From GCA-2794515 sp034436155 (GTDB taxonomy: Bacteria > Chloroflexota > Anaerolineae > Aggregatilineales > Phototrophicaceae), in assembly GCA_034436155.1 (NCBI GenBank), contig DAOTVP010000113.1:92200-156199 (forward strand): 64,000 nucleotides of DNA. The letters run 5' to 3'. Both the position numbers and the translations under genes were made by a program. Under the pieces are notes generated by a model. It saw only the letters and a program-made list of their open reading frames with translations, ran no database searches and was not told the origin of the DNA. Of the stretch, positions 43,947 through 52,628 are shown piece after piece; position 1 is the first letter of the stretch, and every line of letters starts with the position of its first letter.

Positions 43947-44648
43947 CTACTCGACATATTGATTCAAGAGCGATTTAATCTGCTGGCTGACGACCTCAAT
44001 CGGTTGCTTGGCATCAATCTTTTCGAGCAAGCCCTTCCCCGCATAGTAATCAATGAGGGGCGCGGTTTGCTCTAAAAAGGTATCAATCCGTTTGATGACG
44101 AAACTGGCTTCATCATCGGCACGGCGCGATAACGGCTTGCCATTTAAGGTCGCTTCTAAACGTGGCGGAAAGGCTTTTTCTGGATGTTCCACGAATTTCC
44201 ATTCGATATTGCCCGCGTTAGAATAGATGTTATAGGTATCGCCCGTGTTTGGGTCAGATACGCGCCCATACGCCCGCTTAAATGCGGTGTACGCATCGAG
44301 TTCCAACAATAACACGCGCTGAACTGCTTCACCTTTTTGCGCCAGATGCGAATCGAGCCATTGTGCTTGGGCAATATTACGCGGAAAACCATCGAAAATC
44401 GCACCCTTTTGGGCATCATCCGCTAGAAGGCGTTCCGCCACTATATTTTGCGTGGTCTCATCATCAATCAACGCACCACTGTTCATAAGGGTCTGAATTT
44501 GCACCGCAAAGGCATCGGTACGAGTTTTCATGGCGCGGAATAAATCCCCTGTCGAAATGTGAGGGATGTCATACGCACTTTTGATGAATTGGGCTTGCGT
44601 GCCTTTGCCAGCACCTTGCACCCCCATGATAATCACATACAGGCTCAT
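43947..44648 (-). CDS. adk: Adenylate kinase
   Basis: 233 residues, a bit longer than usual because of an extended LID region. ATP + AMP to 2 ADP. P-loop GVQGAGKGTQ, NMP-bind STGDLFRAM, FDGFPRN with catalytic Arg, LID start YGRVSDPNTGDTYN, and SRRADDEASFVIKRI with the two LID Arg residues. No four-Cys zinc site in the LID. Between secY and map as in typical spc operons. Confidence 0.94.
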   Translation of the reverse strand: MSLYVIIMGVQGAGKGTQAQFIKSAYDIPHISTGDLFRAMKTRTDAFAVQIQTLMNSGALIDDETTQNIVAERLLADDAQKGAIFDGFPRNIAQAQWLDSHLAQKGEAVQRVLLLELDAYTAFKRAYGRVSDPNTGDTYNIYSNAGNIEWKFVEHPEKAFPPRLEATLNGKPLSRRADDEASFVIKRIDTFLEQTAPLIDYYAGKGLLEKIDAKQPIEVVSQQIKSLLNQYVE

Positions 44649-44707
44649 GCTGTGTGTCCTTTCAGAAAAATTTATTTATAAAAATGGCAGATATGTTGGT
44701 CTTGTGT

Positions 44708-44857
44708 GGGACGATATACACTTCGCTAATCGTCCCTTACATATCTAATCCGTTTTCTAGCGCGTCTGTAGGGGCTTGATATATCAAGCCCCTACGCGCT
44801 GTACGGACACGCTTCTGCGCGTCTTATTTGGGACGACAAGAATGTCATCCGTACAGC
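44708..44857. repeat. Three palindromes between secY and adk
   Basis: (1) 44708-44736: GGGACGAT, TA, GC-GAA-GT, GTAT, ATCGTCCC on the minus strand. (2) 44768-44795: a perfect 28-base palindrome with arms beginning GTAGGGGCTTGA. (3) 44798-44857: GCTGTACGGA and TCCGTACAGC arms 40 bases apart. They sit inside a ribosomal operon, so they are transcribed. Confidence 0.75.
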
Positions 44858-44875
44858 ACCTACCGAAAAAATGCC

Positions 44876-46213
44876 CTAGCGCATGAAGCCTTCGTAATTC
44901 CGCATGACCAATTGCGCTTCGAGTTGACGCAGGAAATCAATCACCACGCCGACCACGATGATAATCGCCGAACCCGTGAGGACGTTGGCGGCATTATTCG
45001 CCGTTGCCACAGTTTCACCTGGGAACAAAATCCCATTGAGCAGATCGACTAAACCGGGCGTAATCGCAATCACACCCAAGAACACCGCGCCGACTAAGGT
45101 GATGCGTCGGGTTGTCCGCAAAATAAAATCTTCGGTACGCTTGCCCGGACGGATGCCAGGGATAAAGCCACCCTGCCGTTGCAGATTATCGGCTAAGTTT
45201 TGGTTTTGAATCATCACCTCAGAATAGAAAAAGGTGAAGCCCACCGTCAAGAAGAAGAATAAGCCCCAATAGACCAGCCCTTGTTGGCTACCGAAGGATG
45301 TGGTGATGCTGGTCTTGAGCGGACCGTCTGGAAAGAACGCCACCAACACGGTTGGGAGTGTGATAACCGCTTGCGAGAAGATGAGCGGAATCATGCCGAC
45401 AGGATTCACGCGCAACGGGACGTGTGTGGCAGTGCCACCATATTGTTTACGTCCACGCACACGCTTGCCATATTGCACCGGGATGCGCCGTACCCCTTCT
45501 TGGATGTAAATGGTGACAACAATGCTGATGAGGACAATCACCACAAATAGCACAATATCCCACACAGGACGTAAGGATGTCCCGACCAAATTCACGAAGC
45601 TGTTTGGGGCGCGTGCCACAATACCCGCGAAGATGATGATCGAAATACCGTTACCGATGCCTTGCTCAGTGATAAGTTCACCTAACCACACAGCAAACAT
45701 CGTGCCTGCGGTCATGGTCATCAACACCGAAATCGTCACTAGGGGATCACTCCCAAATGCGGGGATAATCTCGGTGGATTGGGCATTCGATTGGAGCAAA
45801 AGTGTGTTGAAAATTTGGATTTGACCAAATGCTTGCAAAAATGCCATCGGGATGGTCGCGTAATATGTCCAACGTTGGATTTTTTCTTGACCACCGGGTT
45901 CTTTTTGGATTTCTTGTAAGCGTGGCACAATCGGGATGAGCAGTTGGAAAATAATGGATGCGGTAATGTAAGGATACACCCCACTGGCAATCACGCTAAA
46001 GTTTGCCACAGCGCCGCCCGATAACAGGTTAAACACATTAATCAGACCTGCCCCCACATTCGAGGGGTTCAGGAGTTCGCGCAACGCATTGCGGTCGACA
46101 CCGACCACAGGCACATGTGCCGCGAATTGATAAATGATGAGGATAAGCCCTGTAATGAGCAGTTTATTGCGGACATCTGGCAAGCGCCATGCGTTCCGTA
46201 ATGCCTCTAACAT
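44876..46213 (-). CDS. secY: Protein translocase subunit SecY
   Basis: 445 residues with ten TM helices. Forms the channel for secreted and membrane proteins with SecE and SecG. Signatures: DVRNKLLITGLILIIYQFAAHVPVVGVD near the start, LRVNPVGMIPLIFSQAVITLP, and a basic cytoplasmic loop QYGKRVRGRKQYGG. Between rplO (117-base spacer with a palindrome) and adk. Confidence 0.97.
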   Translation of the reverse strand: MLEALRNAWRLPDVRNKLLITGLILIIYQFAAHVPVVGVDRNALRELLNPSNVGAGLINVFNLLSGGAVANFSVIASGVYPYITASIIFQLLIPIVPRLQEIQKEPGGQEKIQRWTYYATIPMAFLQAFGQIQIFNTLLLQSNAQSTEIIPAFGSDPLVTISVLMTMTAGTMFAVWLGELITEQGIGNGISIIIFAGIVARAPNSFVNLVGTSLRPVWDIVLFVVIVLISIVVTIYIQEGVRRIPVQYGKRVRGRKQYGGTATHVPLRVNPVGMIPLIFSQAVITLPTVLVAFFPDGPLKTSITTSFGSQQGLVYWGLFFFLTVGFTFFYSEVMIQNQNLADNLQRQGGFIPGIRPGKRTEDFILRTTRRITLVGAVFLGVIAITPGLVDLLNGILFPGETVATANNAANVLTGSAIIIVVGVVIDFLRQLEAQLVMRNYEGFMR

Positions 46214-46247
46214 AAAAATTCCTCCATAACGTCTGTCTAAAATGGGC

Positions 46248-46280
46248 GTAGGGACAAGGCGATAATTGCCGTGTCCCTAC
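46248..46280. repeat. GTAGGG-family palindrome before secY
   Basis: GTAGGGACA (46248-46256) and TGTCCCTAC (46272-46280) with an inner GGC/GCC pair. It lies in the 117-base spacer between rplO and secY. Confidence 0.7.
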
Positions 46281-46330
46281 CCGTTGTGTGTGCTAAAGAC
46301 TCATGCGTCTTTCAAAATCCGCGCTCCAAA

Positions 46331-46852
46331 TTATTCCGCTTGGAGTTTGGCGAGTTGGTCTTTGGGGAGCTTTTTCACAGTCGCCAAAGCGCCCTTCACC
46401 TTGATGGCGATGATGTTCGTCGTCCCGCCCGCGTTGGTGATTTTTTCAGATGCACCTTTGGTAAAGCGATGAGCATGGACATTGAGTTTTTTGGTCAAGT
46501 CGCCCTTCCCCATGATGACCACTGGTTGGAGTGGGTCGCGGATAAGCCCTTTTTCGTACATGGTTTGCGGATTGACGACATCACCGTCATTGAAGCGGGC
46601 ATCTAAAAAGCGCACATTTACTTCTTGATATTCAATGCGGAAGATGTTGGTGAAACCACGTTTGAAAGGCAGACGGCGCACGAGGGGCAATTGCCCACCC
46701 TCGAAGAACGCGCCTTTACCACCACCAGTACGCGCCCCGGTACCTTTTGTACCGCGCCCTGCGGTTTTACCTTTACCTGCGGCGATACCACGCCCAACAC
46801 GCACTTTTTTCTGTTGTGAACCCGGTGTGGGTTTTAAGTCGTGTAATCTCAT
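46331..46852 (-). CDS. rplO: Ribosomal protein L15 (uL15)
   Basis: 173 residues, starting MRLHDLKPTPGSQQKKVRVGRGIAAGKGKTAGRGTKG. The Gly/Arg-rich N-terminus is typical and the C-terminal half binds 23S rRNA. It ends with a Lys-rich helix (GALATVKKLPKDQLAKL). Start overlaps the rpmD stop as TAATG. Confidence 0.96.
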   Translation of the reverse strand: MRLHDLKPTPGSQQKKVRVGRGIAAGKGKTAGRGTKGTGARTGGGKGAFFEGGQLPLVRRLPFKRGFTNIFRIEYQEVNVRFLDARFNDGDVVNPQTMYEKGLIRDPLQPVVIMGKGDLTKKLNVHAHRFTKGASEKITNAGGTTNIIAIKVKGALATVKKLPKDQLAKLQAE

Positions 46853-47046
46853 TATTCTGTGACCTCTTCAACTTTAAGCAGATGGCGGATTTTATGGAGC
46901 ATCCCCGCAATCTGCGGTGTTTCGGTGTGAATACGGCTTTGGTGCATCTTACGCAAGCCCAAAGCACGCACGGTTGCACGTTGGTCTTCGGTGTATCCGA
47001 TGGAACTCTTGATGAGTGTCACACGGACTTTACGATAATCAGTCAT
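46852..47046 (-). CDS. rpmD: Ribosomal protein L30 (uL30)
   Basis: 64 residues, starting MTDYRKVRVTLIKSSIGYTEDQ. The pattern RATVRALGLRKMHQSRIHTETPQIAGMLHK is that of bacterial L30. Its start overlaps the rpsE stop by eight bases (ATGACTGA), so translation is coupled; the longer ten-residue extension seen in frame lies inside rpsE. Confidence 0.95.
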   Translation of the reverse strand: MTDYRKVRVTLIKSSIGYTEDQRATVRALGLRKMHQSRIHTETPQIAGMLHKIRHLLKVEEVTE

Positions 47047-47629
47047 TGTCGTTAGTCTCCGTAGAATCCATAACAATCGGGGTTTTGCGATCCCAGAATG
47101 GACGAATTTCGTTCACATCTTTACCACGCATCGCCGCCAATTCTTCTGGCGAGTGTAATTCGGTCAAGGCTTTGACAGTCGCCATCGCCACATTGAGCAA
47201 ATTGGGGCTACCTTGGCTCTTGGTCAGAATATCATGCACACCCGCGGCTTCTAATACAGCACGCACACCGCCTGCGGCGATAACACCAGTACCGGGCGAA
47301 GCGGGTTTGAGCATGACTTTGCTACCGCCATATTTGGCAGTAATTTGGTAAGGAATGGTCGAGCCAGCCAACGCCACAGGGCGCATATTACGGCGAGCGC
47401 GGTCAGCGGCTTTGCGGATGCTATCGGGAACGCCACGCGCTTTACCGATGCCCACACCAACACGACCTTTGTTATCGCCGACAATCACCACTGTACGGAA
47501 GGCGAAACGCCGACCCCCTTTAATCACTTTTGCCACACGCTTAATATCTATGACCCGTTCATCGAGTTCTTCGCGTTCTTCGTCACGGTCACGTCTTTCG
47601 CGGCGTTCTCTTTTTTCTTTTTCTGCCAT
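47039..47629 (-). CDS. rpsE: Ribosomal protein S5 (uS5)
   Basis: 196 residues. Core RVAKVIKGGRRFAFRTVVIVGDNKGRVGVGIGKA and GTGVIAAGGVRAVLEAAGV. A charged Arg/Glu N-terminal extension (KRERRERRDRDEEREE) precedes the conserved part. Located at the mRNA entry/decoding region. Confidence 0.97.
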   Translation of the reverse strand: MAEKEKRERRERRDRDEEREELDERVIDIKRVAKVIKGGRRFAFRTVVIVGDNKGRVGVGIGKARGVPDSIRKAADRARRNMRPVALAGSTIPYQITAKYGGSKVMLKPASPGTGVIAAGGVRAVLEAAGVHDILTKSQGSPNLLNVAMATVKALTELHSPEELAAMRGKDVNEIRPFWDRKTPIVMDSTETNDND

Positions 47630-47651
47630 CGTCGTCCTCTTAACTCGTCAA

Positions 47652-48026
47652 CTAGAATTCCAGACCCGCTTCACGAGCCGCTTCTGCTAATGCGGCGACA
47701 CGCCCATGATATTTGTAACCACCACGGTCAAATACCACAGCGTTAACACCGGCTGACTTGGCGCGTTCTGCGACCAGTTTCCCGACCAATTTGGCGGCTT
47801 CGGTTTTGTTTTTGCCTTCTAATTGACTCTTGATTTCGGCATCAATAGTCGAGGCAGAAACAAGTGTTTTGCCCGCTTCGTCGTCAATAATTTGGGCGTA
47901 AATGTTGCTCAAACTCCGAAACACGCTCAAACGTGGGCGGTTAGGTGTCCCTTCGACCTTAGCGCGAACACGCGCATGACGAAATTGACGCCCCTGATTT
48001 TTTCTTTTTCCTTTAATATCTGCCAT
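47652..48026 (-). CDS. rplR: Ribosomal protein L18 (uL18)
   Basis: 124 residues; RLSVFRSLSNIYAQIIDDEAGKTLVSAST and VFDRGGYKYHGRVAALAEAAREAGLEF at the end. Binds 5S rRNA with L5. Basic N-terminus. Between rplF and rpsE with short gaps. Confidence 0.97.
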   Translation of the reverse strand: MADIKGKRKNQGRQFRHARVRAKVEGTPNRPRLSVFRSLSNIYAQIIDDEAGKTLVSASTIDAEIKSQLEGKNKTEAAKLVGKLVAERAKSAGVNAVVFDRGGYKYHGRVAALAEAAREAGLEF

Positions 48027-48038
48027 GAGATAGTCCCT

Positions 48039-48590
48039 CTATTTCTTCCCAGATTTACCGGCTTTACGGCGGACAACTTCACCACGATAGCGAATGCCCT
48101 TCCCTTTATAGGGTTCAACTGGGCGCAATGCGCGGATGTTGGCGGCAACTTGCCCAACCACTTGCTTATCAATGCCATTGACGTGAATGACACGCCCACG
48201 ACTGTCTTTTTCGATTTCAAACGAAACCGTCTTGTCTGGGGGCGAAACAACAACTTCATGGCTATAGCCCAATTTGAAGACCAAATCGCTACCGCGCATA
48301 TCAGCTTGATATTGCACGCCTTCAATTTCGAGGGTGCGACGAAAGCCCTCAGAAACACCCGTGACCATATTCGCCACCAATGCACGAGTTAACCCGTGTA
48401 GGGCTTTGTGCGTAGGCGCATCCGAAGGGCGTGTCACCACCAAGTTACCGCCTTCCATCGCCACCGAAATTTCGGGATGAACCATCTGGCTCAATTCGCC
48501 TTTCGGTCCCTTAACGGTGATCTTTTGTCCTTCGATTTTCGCCTCGACCTTTGCGGGCAAGGCAATCGGTTTTTTACCAATCCGAGACAT
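48039..48590 (-). CDS. rplF: Ribosomal protein L6 (uL6)
   Basis: 183 residues with two alpha/beta domains; MSRIGKKPIALPAKVEAKI at the start, VTRPSDAPTHKALHGLTRALVANMVTGVSEGF and the C-terminal EPYKGKGIRYRGEVVRRKAGKSGKK. Sits near the factor-binding site. 12 bases before rplR. Confidence 0.97.
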   Translation of the reverse strand: MSRIGKKPIALPAKVEAKIEGQKITVKGPKGELSQMVHPEISVAMEGGNLVVTRPSDAPTHKALHGLTRALVANMVTGVSEGFRRTLEIEGVQYQADMRGSDLVFKLGYSHEVVVSPPDKTVSFEIEKDSRGRVIHVNGIDKQVVGQVAANIRALRPVEPYKGKGIRYRGEVVRRKAGKSGKK

Positions 48591-48608
48591 GGTTATCTTC
48601 CTTCAAAA

Positions 48609-49013
48609 TTACCAAACGTAGCACAGAATTTCGCCACCCACGCGCTCACGACGAGCTTGCTGGGCGGTCATCACCCCTTTAGGGGTGGTGACGATGGCGA
48701 TACCCGTCCCACTCAACACGCGGGGTAAATCGCGCCGACCAGAATACACACGGCGACCGGGTTTACTCACACGGGAGATATTGGTAATGACGGGGCGACG
48801 ACTACGGCGCGGACCATAATATTTCAGCGTGATGTGAATCATATTCACGGGCTTTTCTTCGCCAACGGTATAATCTTCGATAAAGCCCTCTTCTTTGAGG
48901 ATGCGGGCAATTTCGAGTTTGATGTTCGATTTCGGCACATCTACCATTGGTTTTCCGACCATGAGCGCATTACGAATGCGCGTCAACATATCTGCAATCG
49001 GGTCATTGGTCAT
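48609..49013 (-). CDS. rpsH: Ribosomal protein S8 (uS8)
   Basis: 134 residues from ATG 49013 (MTNDPIADMLTRIRNALM), followed by GTGIAIVTTPKGVMTAQQAR and the C-terminal GGEILCYVW. The in-frame extension upstream overlaps rpsN and is not used. Binds helix 21 of 16S rRNA; may repress spc genes as in E. coli, but that is known only there. Confidence 0.96.
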   Translation of the reverse strand: MTNDPIADMLTRIRNALMVGKPMVDVPKSNIKLEIARILKEEGFIEDYTVGEEKPVNMIHITLKYYGPRRSRRPVITNISRVSKPGRRVYSGRRDLPRVLSGTGIAIVTTPKGVMTAQQARRERVGGEILCYVW

Positions 49014-49026
49014 GTTGGTTCTGCTC

Positions 49027-49209
49027 CTACCAGCTCGATTTGACAACGCCAGGGATTTCACCCTTGAGCGCCATTTCACGGAAACAAATACGGCACAATC
49101 CAAAACGGCGGATGTAACCACGCGGGCGACCACATTTTTGACACCGATTCCGCACTTGAACTTCGTATTTACGTCTGCCCTCGCGGGCAATCATGGATTT
49201 CTTCGCCAT
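49027..49209 (-). CDS. rpsN: Ribosomal protein S14 (uS14), zinc type
   Basis: 60 residues, the short zinc-binding form: CQKCGRPRG ... FGLCRICFRE supplies four Cys. It starts MAKKSMIAREG. This form (also called type Z) is usual in Gram-positive-like lineages and Chloroflexota. Between rplE and rpsH. Confidence 0.96.
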   Translation of the reverse strand: MAKKSMIAREGRRKYEVQVRNRCQKCGRPRGYIRRFGLCRICFREMALKGEIPGVVKSSW

Positions 49210-49231
49210 TGTTTATACTCTCTTTGATACC

Positions 49232-49780
49232 TTAATTATCACGGAACGGCATACCCAATAATTTGAGTAAGCGGCGACCTTCGTCATCGGTCTTGGCGCT
49301 GGTCACGATGGTGATTTCCATCCCGCGCAGTTGGTCAATCTTATCGAAATCAATTTCAGGAAAGACCAATTGCTCGCGCAAACCAACGGTATAATTGCCA
49401 CGCCCATCGAGTTTGGGTGGCACACCCCGAAAGTCACGGATACGTGGGAGCGCAACATTGATGAGGCGGTCTAAGAGCGCCCACATTTTTTCGCCACGTA
49501 AGGTCACTTTGACCCCGATGGAACGTCCTTCACGCAGTTTGAAGCCTGCGATACTCTTTTTGGCTTTGGTAATAACAGGTTGTTGCCCGGTGATAATGCG
49601 TAAATCTTCGACAGCACCATCGAGCAATTTAGGTTCATCAATCGCCTTGCCCAAACCAATGTTGACAACAATTTTTTCGATCCCAGGGACTTCCATAATG
49701 TTGTCATACTTGAACTCGTTCATCAATGCGGGAACGACCTCTTCGCGGTAGCGTGTTTTGAGGATTAATTCTTTAGCCAT
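49232..49780 (-). CDS. rplE: Ribosomal protein L5 (uL5)
   Basis: 182 residues. NIMEVPGIEKIVVNIGLGKA, ITKAKKSIAGFKLREGRSIG and the end TSAKTDDEGRRLLKLLGMPF. Binds 5S rRNA and reaches the P-site tRNA. 15 bases after rplX. Confidence 0.97.
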   Translation of the reverse strand: MAKELILKTRYREEVVPALMNEFKYDNIMEVPGIEKIVVNIGLGKAIDEPKLLDGAVEDLRIITGQQPVITKAKKSIAGFKLREGRSIGVKVTLRGEKMWALLDRLINVALPRIRDFRGVPPKLDGRGNYTVGLREQLVFPEIDFDKIDQLRGMEITIVTSAKTDDEGRRLLKLLGMPFRDN

Positions 49781-49795
49781 GATTCACACTCCGCC

Positions 49796-50116
49796 TTAGT
49801 CTATATTGGCATTACATTTTTTGCAGTGGCGCACTTTGCGACCATCTACAAAACGAAATCCGACACGAGTTGCTTGGTTACACGATGGACACACCAGCAT
49901 GACGTTAGATAAATCAATCGGTGCATCAAATTCGACAATTTGGGCAGGAATTTGTTGATTGCCAACCTGCCGCGCCTTCTCATGGCGCTTGAGTACGTTC
50001 ACACCGCTGACCACCACACGGTTTTCTTTGGGGAGCACTTTTTCGACTTCGCCACGCTCACCCACGTCTTTGCCTGCGATGACCTGTACGGTGTCTCCTT
50101 TCTTAATTCGTTGCAT
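49796..50116 (-). CDS. rplX: Ribosomal protein L24 (uL24)
   Basis: 106 residues with a KOW motif (KKGDTVQVIAGKDVGERGEV). The C-terminal half carries CPSC ... HCKKC, a probable zinc ribbon. An early assembly factor of the large subunit. Between rplN and rplE. Confidence 0.96.
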   Translation of the reverse strand: MQRIKKGDTVQVIAGKDVGERGEVEKVLPKENRVVVSGVNVLKRHEKARQVGNQQIPAQIVEFDAPIDLSNVMLVCPSCNQATRVGFRFVDGRKVRHCKKCNANID

Positions 50117-50190
50117 CTTTCATATTCTCCTTCGTTTCGGGGGGCTTATGCTTACCCTAATGCCCGAAACAGCATCTTAAATGATGAGAT

Positions 50191-50562
50191 TTACAGCGTC
50201 TCTGGGGCAAGAGAGACAATTTTCATGAAGCCCTTATCGCGTAATTCACGCGCAACGGGTCCGAACACACGCGACCCTTTGGGATTTGTGCCATCATCTG
50301 CCAAAATCACGGCGGCGTTATCATCAAATTTGATATACGAGCCATCATCACGGCGATATTCTTTCGCCACGCGGACGATCACGGCACGCACGACTTCCGA
50401 TTTTTTGATGTTGCCTTGTGTCGAAGCCGATTTGACAGTTGCCACGACCACATCACCAATCGAGCCGTAGCGTCTGCGAGAGCCACCCAACACACGGATG
50501 ACCAACAATTCTTGTGCGCCCGTGTTATCGGCGACCACTAAACGAGACTCATTTTGAATCAT
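50191..50562 (-). CDS. rplN: Ribosomal protein L14 (uL14)
   Basis: 123 residues. Starts MIQNESRLVVADNTGAQELLVIRVLGG; contains GSRVFGPVARELRDKGFMKIVSLAPE. Forms an intersubunit contact. Two bases after rpsQ. Confidence 0.97.
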   Translation of the reverse strand: MIQNESRLVVADNTGAQELLVIRVLGGSRRRYGSIGDVVVATVKSASTQGNIKKSEVVRAVIVRVAKEYRRDDGSYIKFDDNAAVILADDGTNPKGSRVFGPVARELRDKGFMKIVSLAPETL

Positions 50563-50564
50563 GA

Positions 50565-50852
50565 TTAAGCCTCCCCGTCTGTGTCTTTATTGACATCGAA
50601 CACTTCTGGCGTTTCTAACACCGTTTCGACCACCCACCGCTTATGACGGCTGATGGGACGGCTTTCGACCACACGCACCAACGCGCCCACAGGCACTTGG
50701 TCTGTTTCGTCATGCGCCATGATTTTCTTGGTGCTGATGACGACTTTTTTGTACAAGGGGTGCAATTTACGACGTTCAATTTGCACCACAACGGTTTTTT
50801 GCATTTTATCACTGACAACGCGACCGACCAGTCGCCGACGATTATTAGCCAT
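50565..50852 (-). CDS. rpsQ: Ribosomal protein S17 (uS17)
   Basis: 95 residues; RRRLVGRVVSDKMQKTVVVQIERRKLHPLYKK and DETDQVPVGALVRVVESRPIS. OB-fold 16S rRNA binder. C-terminal tail is acidic (VFDVNKDTDGEA). Five bases after rpmC. Confidence 0.96.
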   Translation of the reverse strand: MANNRRRLVGRVVSDKMQKTVVVQIERRKLHPLYKKVVISTKKIMAHDETDQVPVGALVRVVESRPISRHKRWVVETVLETPEVFDVNKDTDGEA

Positions 50853-50857
50853 GTTAC

Positions 50858-51082
50858 CTATTCTCCTTTGGCGGATTGTTGCGCCGCCAGCACCCGTTCA
50901 CGTTGGATGCCGAGCAACCGCGCAAGGTGGCGTTTGGCATAACGTAATTGGTTGCCATCTTCTAATTGATTAGCGGCTTTTTGAAAGCGCAAATTGAAGA
51001 TTGTTTCGCGTTGGTCTTCAATCGCATCCACCAATGCTTCATCAGATAATTCACGAATTTCGCTCACGCGCATGTTCGCCAT
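50858..51082 (-). CDS. rpmC: Ribosomal protein L29 (uL29)
   Basis: 74 residues; ANMRVSEIRELSDEALVDAIEDQRETIFNLRFQ and YAKRHLARLLGIQRERVLA. Two helices at the exit tunnel near L23. Start overlaps the rplP stop by one base. Confidence 0.96.
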   Translation of the reverse strand: MANMRVSEIRELSDEALVDAIEDQRETIFNLRFQKAANQLEDGNQLRYAKRHLARLLGIQRERVLAAQQSAKGE

Positions 51083-51510
51083 TAGGACACCTCTTTACCA
51101 GAGATAGGGTCGATGCGTTTGATGAAGCGCGTCTTGCACGGCAATTTGAATGCCGCTAGGCGTAAGGCTTCGCGGGCGGTTTCTTCATCCACACCCGACA
51201 TCTCAAACAACACCCGACCGGGTTTAATTACAGCGACCCAATATTCCACCGAGCCTTTACCACTACCCATACGGGTTTCGGCGGCTTTTTGAGTGACAGA
51301 CTTATCGGGGAAAATACGAATCCAGATTTTCCCGCGCCGTTTGATATAACGCACCATCGCTTTACGGGCGGCTTCGATTTGACGGCTGGTAATCCACACG
51401 GGGTCGAGGGCTTGTAAGCCATAATCACCGAATTGGACAACGGCACCGCGGGTTGCCTTACCCTTCATACGACCGCGCATTTGTTTACGATACTTTACAC
51501 GTTTTGGCAT
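51082..51510 (-). CDS. rplP: Ribosomal protein L16 (uL16)
   Basis: 142 residues, starting MPKRVKYRKQMRGRMKGKATRG; RRGKIWIRIFPDKSVTQKAAETRMGSGKGS and the tail ARLAAFKLPCKTRFIKR-type. Near the A-site of the peptidyl transferase centre. ATG 51510 is the family start; an in-frame ATG six bases earlier exists. Confidence 0.96.
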   Translation of the reverse strand: MPKRVKYRKQMRGRMKGKATRGAVVQFGDYGLQALDPVWITSRQIEAARKAMVRYIKRRGKIWIRIFPDKSVTQKAAETRMGSGKGSVEYWVAVIKPGRVLFEMSGVDEETAREALRLAAFKLPCKTRFIKRIDPISGKEVS

Positions 51511-51586
51511 TAACATTGCCGATATTCTCCCTTATCACCTAACCTGTTGCAGAGAGCGCAACGCCCTCTCTACCACATCCTCATCT

Positions 51587-52276
51587 TTACGAGGCGACAA
51601 ACACATCTTTTTCGTTGGAACGGTTGGTAATATCTGGCAGTTCCATCTTGAGGATGTCACCCTTATAAATCCAGACTTTAATGCCGATGCGCCCATATGT
51701 TGTGAGGGCTTCTGCCGTGCCATAATCGATATTGGCGCGAAGTGTTTGGCGTGGAATACGACCTTCACTCGCCCATTCACGCCGAGCCATATCTGCACCC
51801 GCCAACCGACCGCTCACATTCACACGAATGCCTTGTGCGCCTTGGCGCATGGCTTGGCTGATGGCACGCTTAATCGCACGGCTATGACCAATGCGACGTT
51901 CCAATTGCCCGGCGATGTTCTCGGCAACTAAGGTTGCATCGAGGTCTGGTTTTTCGATCTCGGTGACTTTGATATTACACTTTTTGCCACCTGTCACTTT
52001 TTCGAGACCTGTTTTGAGCGTCTTGACCGCCGCGCCCTTGCTCCCAATTAAGATACCCGGACGTGCGGTATGGATATTGACCACGACTTGATTGCTTTGG
52101 CGTTCAATTTCGATTTTAGAAATGCCCGCCTTTTCGCCCTCTCTACGGATAAAATCACGGATTCGGCGGTCTTCATGCAACAACTCGACATATTTGTCGC
52201 CTTCGGCATACCAACGCGCATCCCAATCCCGATTAATCTTGAGTCGAAATCCGATCGGATGTACTTTGCGTCCCAT
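51587..52276 (-). CDS. rpsC: Ribosomal protein S3 (uS3)
   Basis: 229 residues. KH domain with GILIGSKGAAVKTLKTGLEK and a C-terminal RLAGADMARREWASEGRIP. Part of the mRNA entry channel. 76 bases before rplP; start overlaps the rplV stop by one base. Confidence 0.97.
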   Translation of the reverse strand: MGRKVHPIGFRLKINRDWDARWYAEGDKYVELLHEDRRIRDFIRREGEKAGISKIEIERQSNQVVVNIHTARPGILIGSKGAAVKTLKTGLEKVTGGKKCNIKVTEIEKPDLDATLVAENIAGQLERRIGHSRAIKRAISQAMRQGAQGIRVNVSGRLAGADMARREWASEGRIPRQTLRANIDYGTAEALTTYGRIGIKVWIYKGDILKMELPDITNRSNEKDVFVAS

Positions 52277-52620
52277 TATTTAGCCTCCCGTTGTGCCAAA
52301 ATCACTGTCAGATGTGAAGCACGTTTGACACGCGGTTTATAGCGACCACGCGCCCCTGCTTTAACACGGCGTGACCGCGGGGCTTCATCGGCGAAAATTT
52401 GTGACACGACCATAGCGGTTGGGTCGAGGTCAAAATTATTTTCGGCGTTTGCCATTGCCGATTCAAGCGTCTTTTTGACAATCTCAGCGCCTTTTTGGGG
52501 CATAAATTGCAACACAACACGCGCTTGTTCAGCATTCATCCCACGAACTTGGTCACACACCAAGCGTAATTTTTGGGGCGAAATGGCGATGTACTTGAAT
52601 TTTGCGAAAACTTCCATCAT
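52276..52620 (-). CDS. rplV: Ribosomal protein L22 (uL22)
   Basis: 114 residues. MMEVFAKFKYIAISPQKLRLVCDQVRG at the start, ESAMANAENNFDLDPTAMVV and the tail PRSRRVKAGARGRYKPRVKRASHLTVIL, the extended loop reaching the exit tunnel. Eight bases after rpsS. Confidence 0.97.
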   Translation of the reverse strand: MMEVFAKFKYIAISPQKLRLVCDQVRGMNAEQARVVLQFMPQKGAEIVKKTLESAMANAENNFDLDPTAMVVSQIFADEAPRSRRVKAGARGRYKPRVKRASHLTVILAQREAK

Positions 52621-52628
52621 CGTCCCTC

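Noticed and set aside
44708..44857. Operon boundary with a terminator between secY and adk
   Set aside because: No T-run follows these stems, and gene order and strand continue unchanged.
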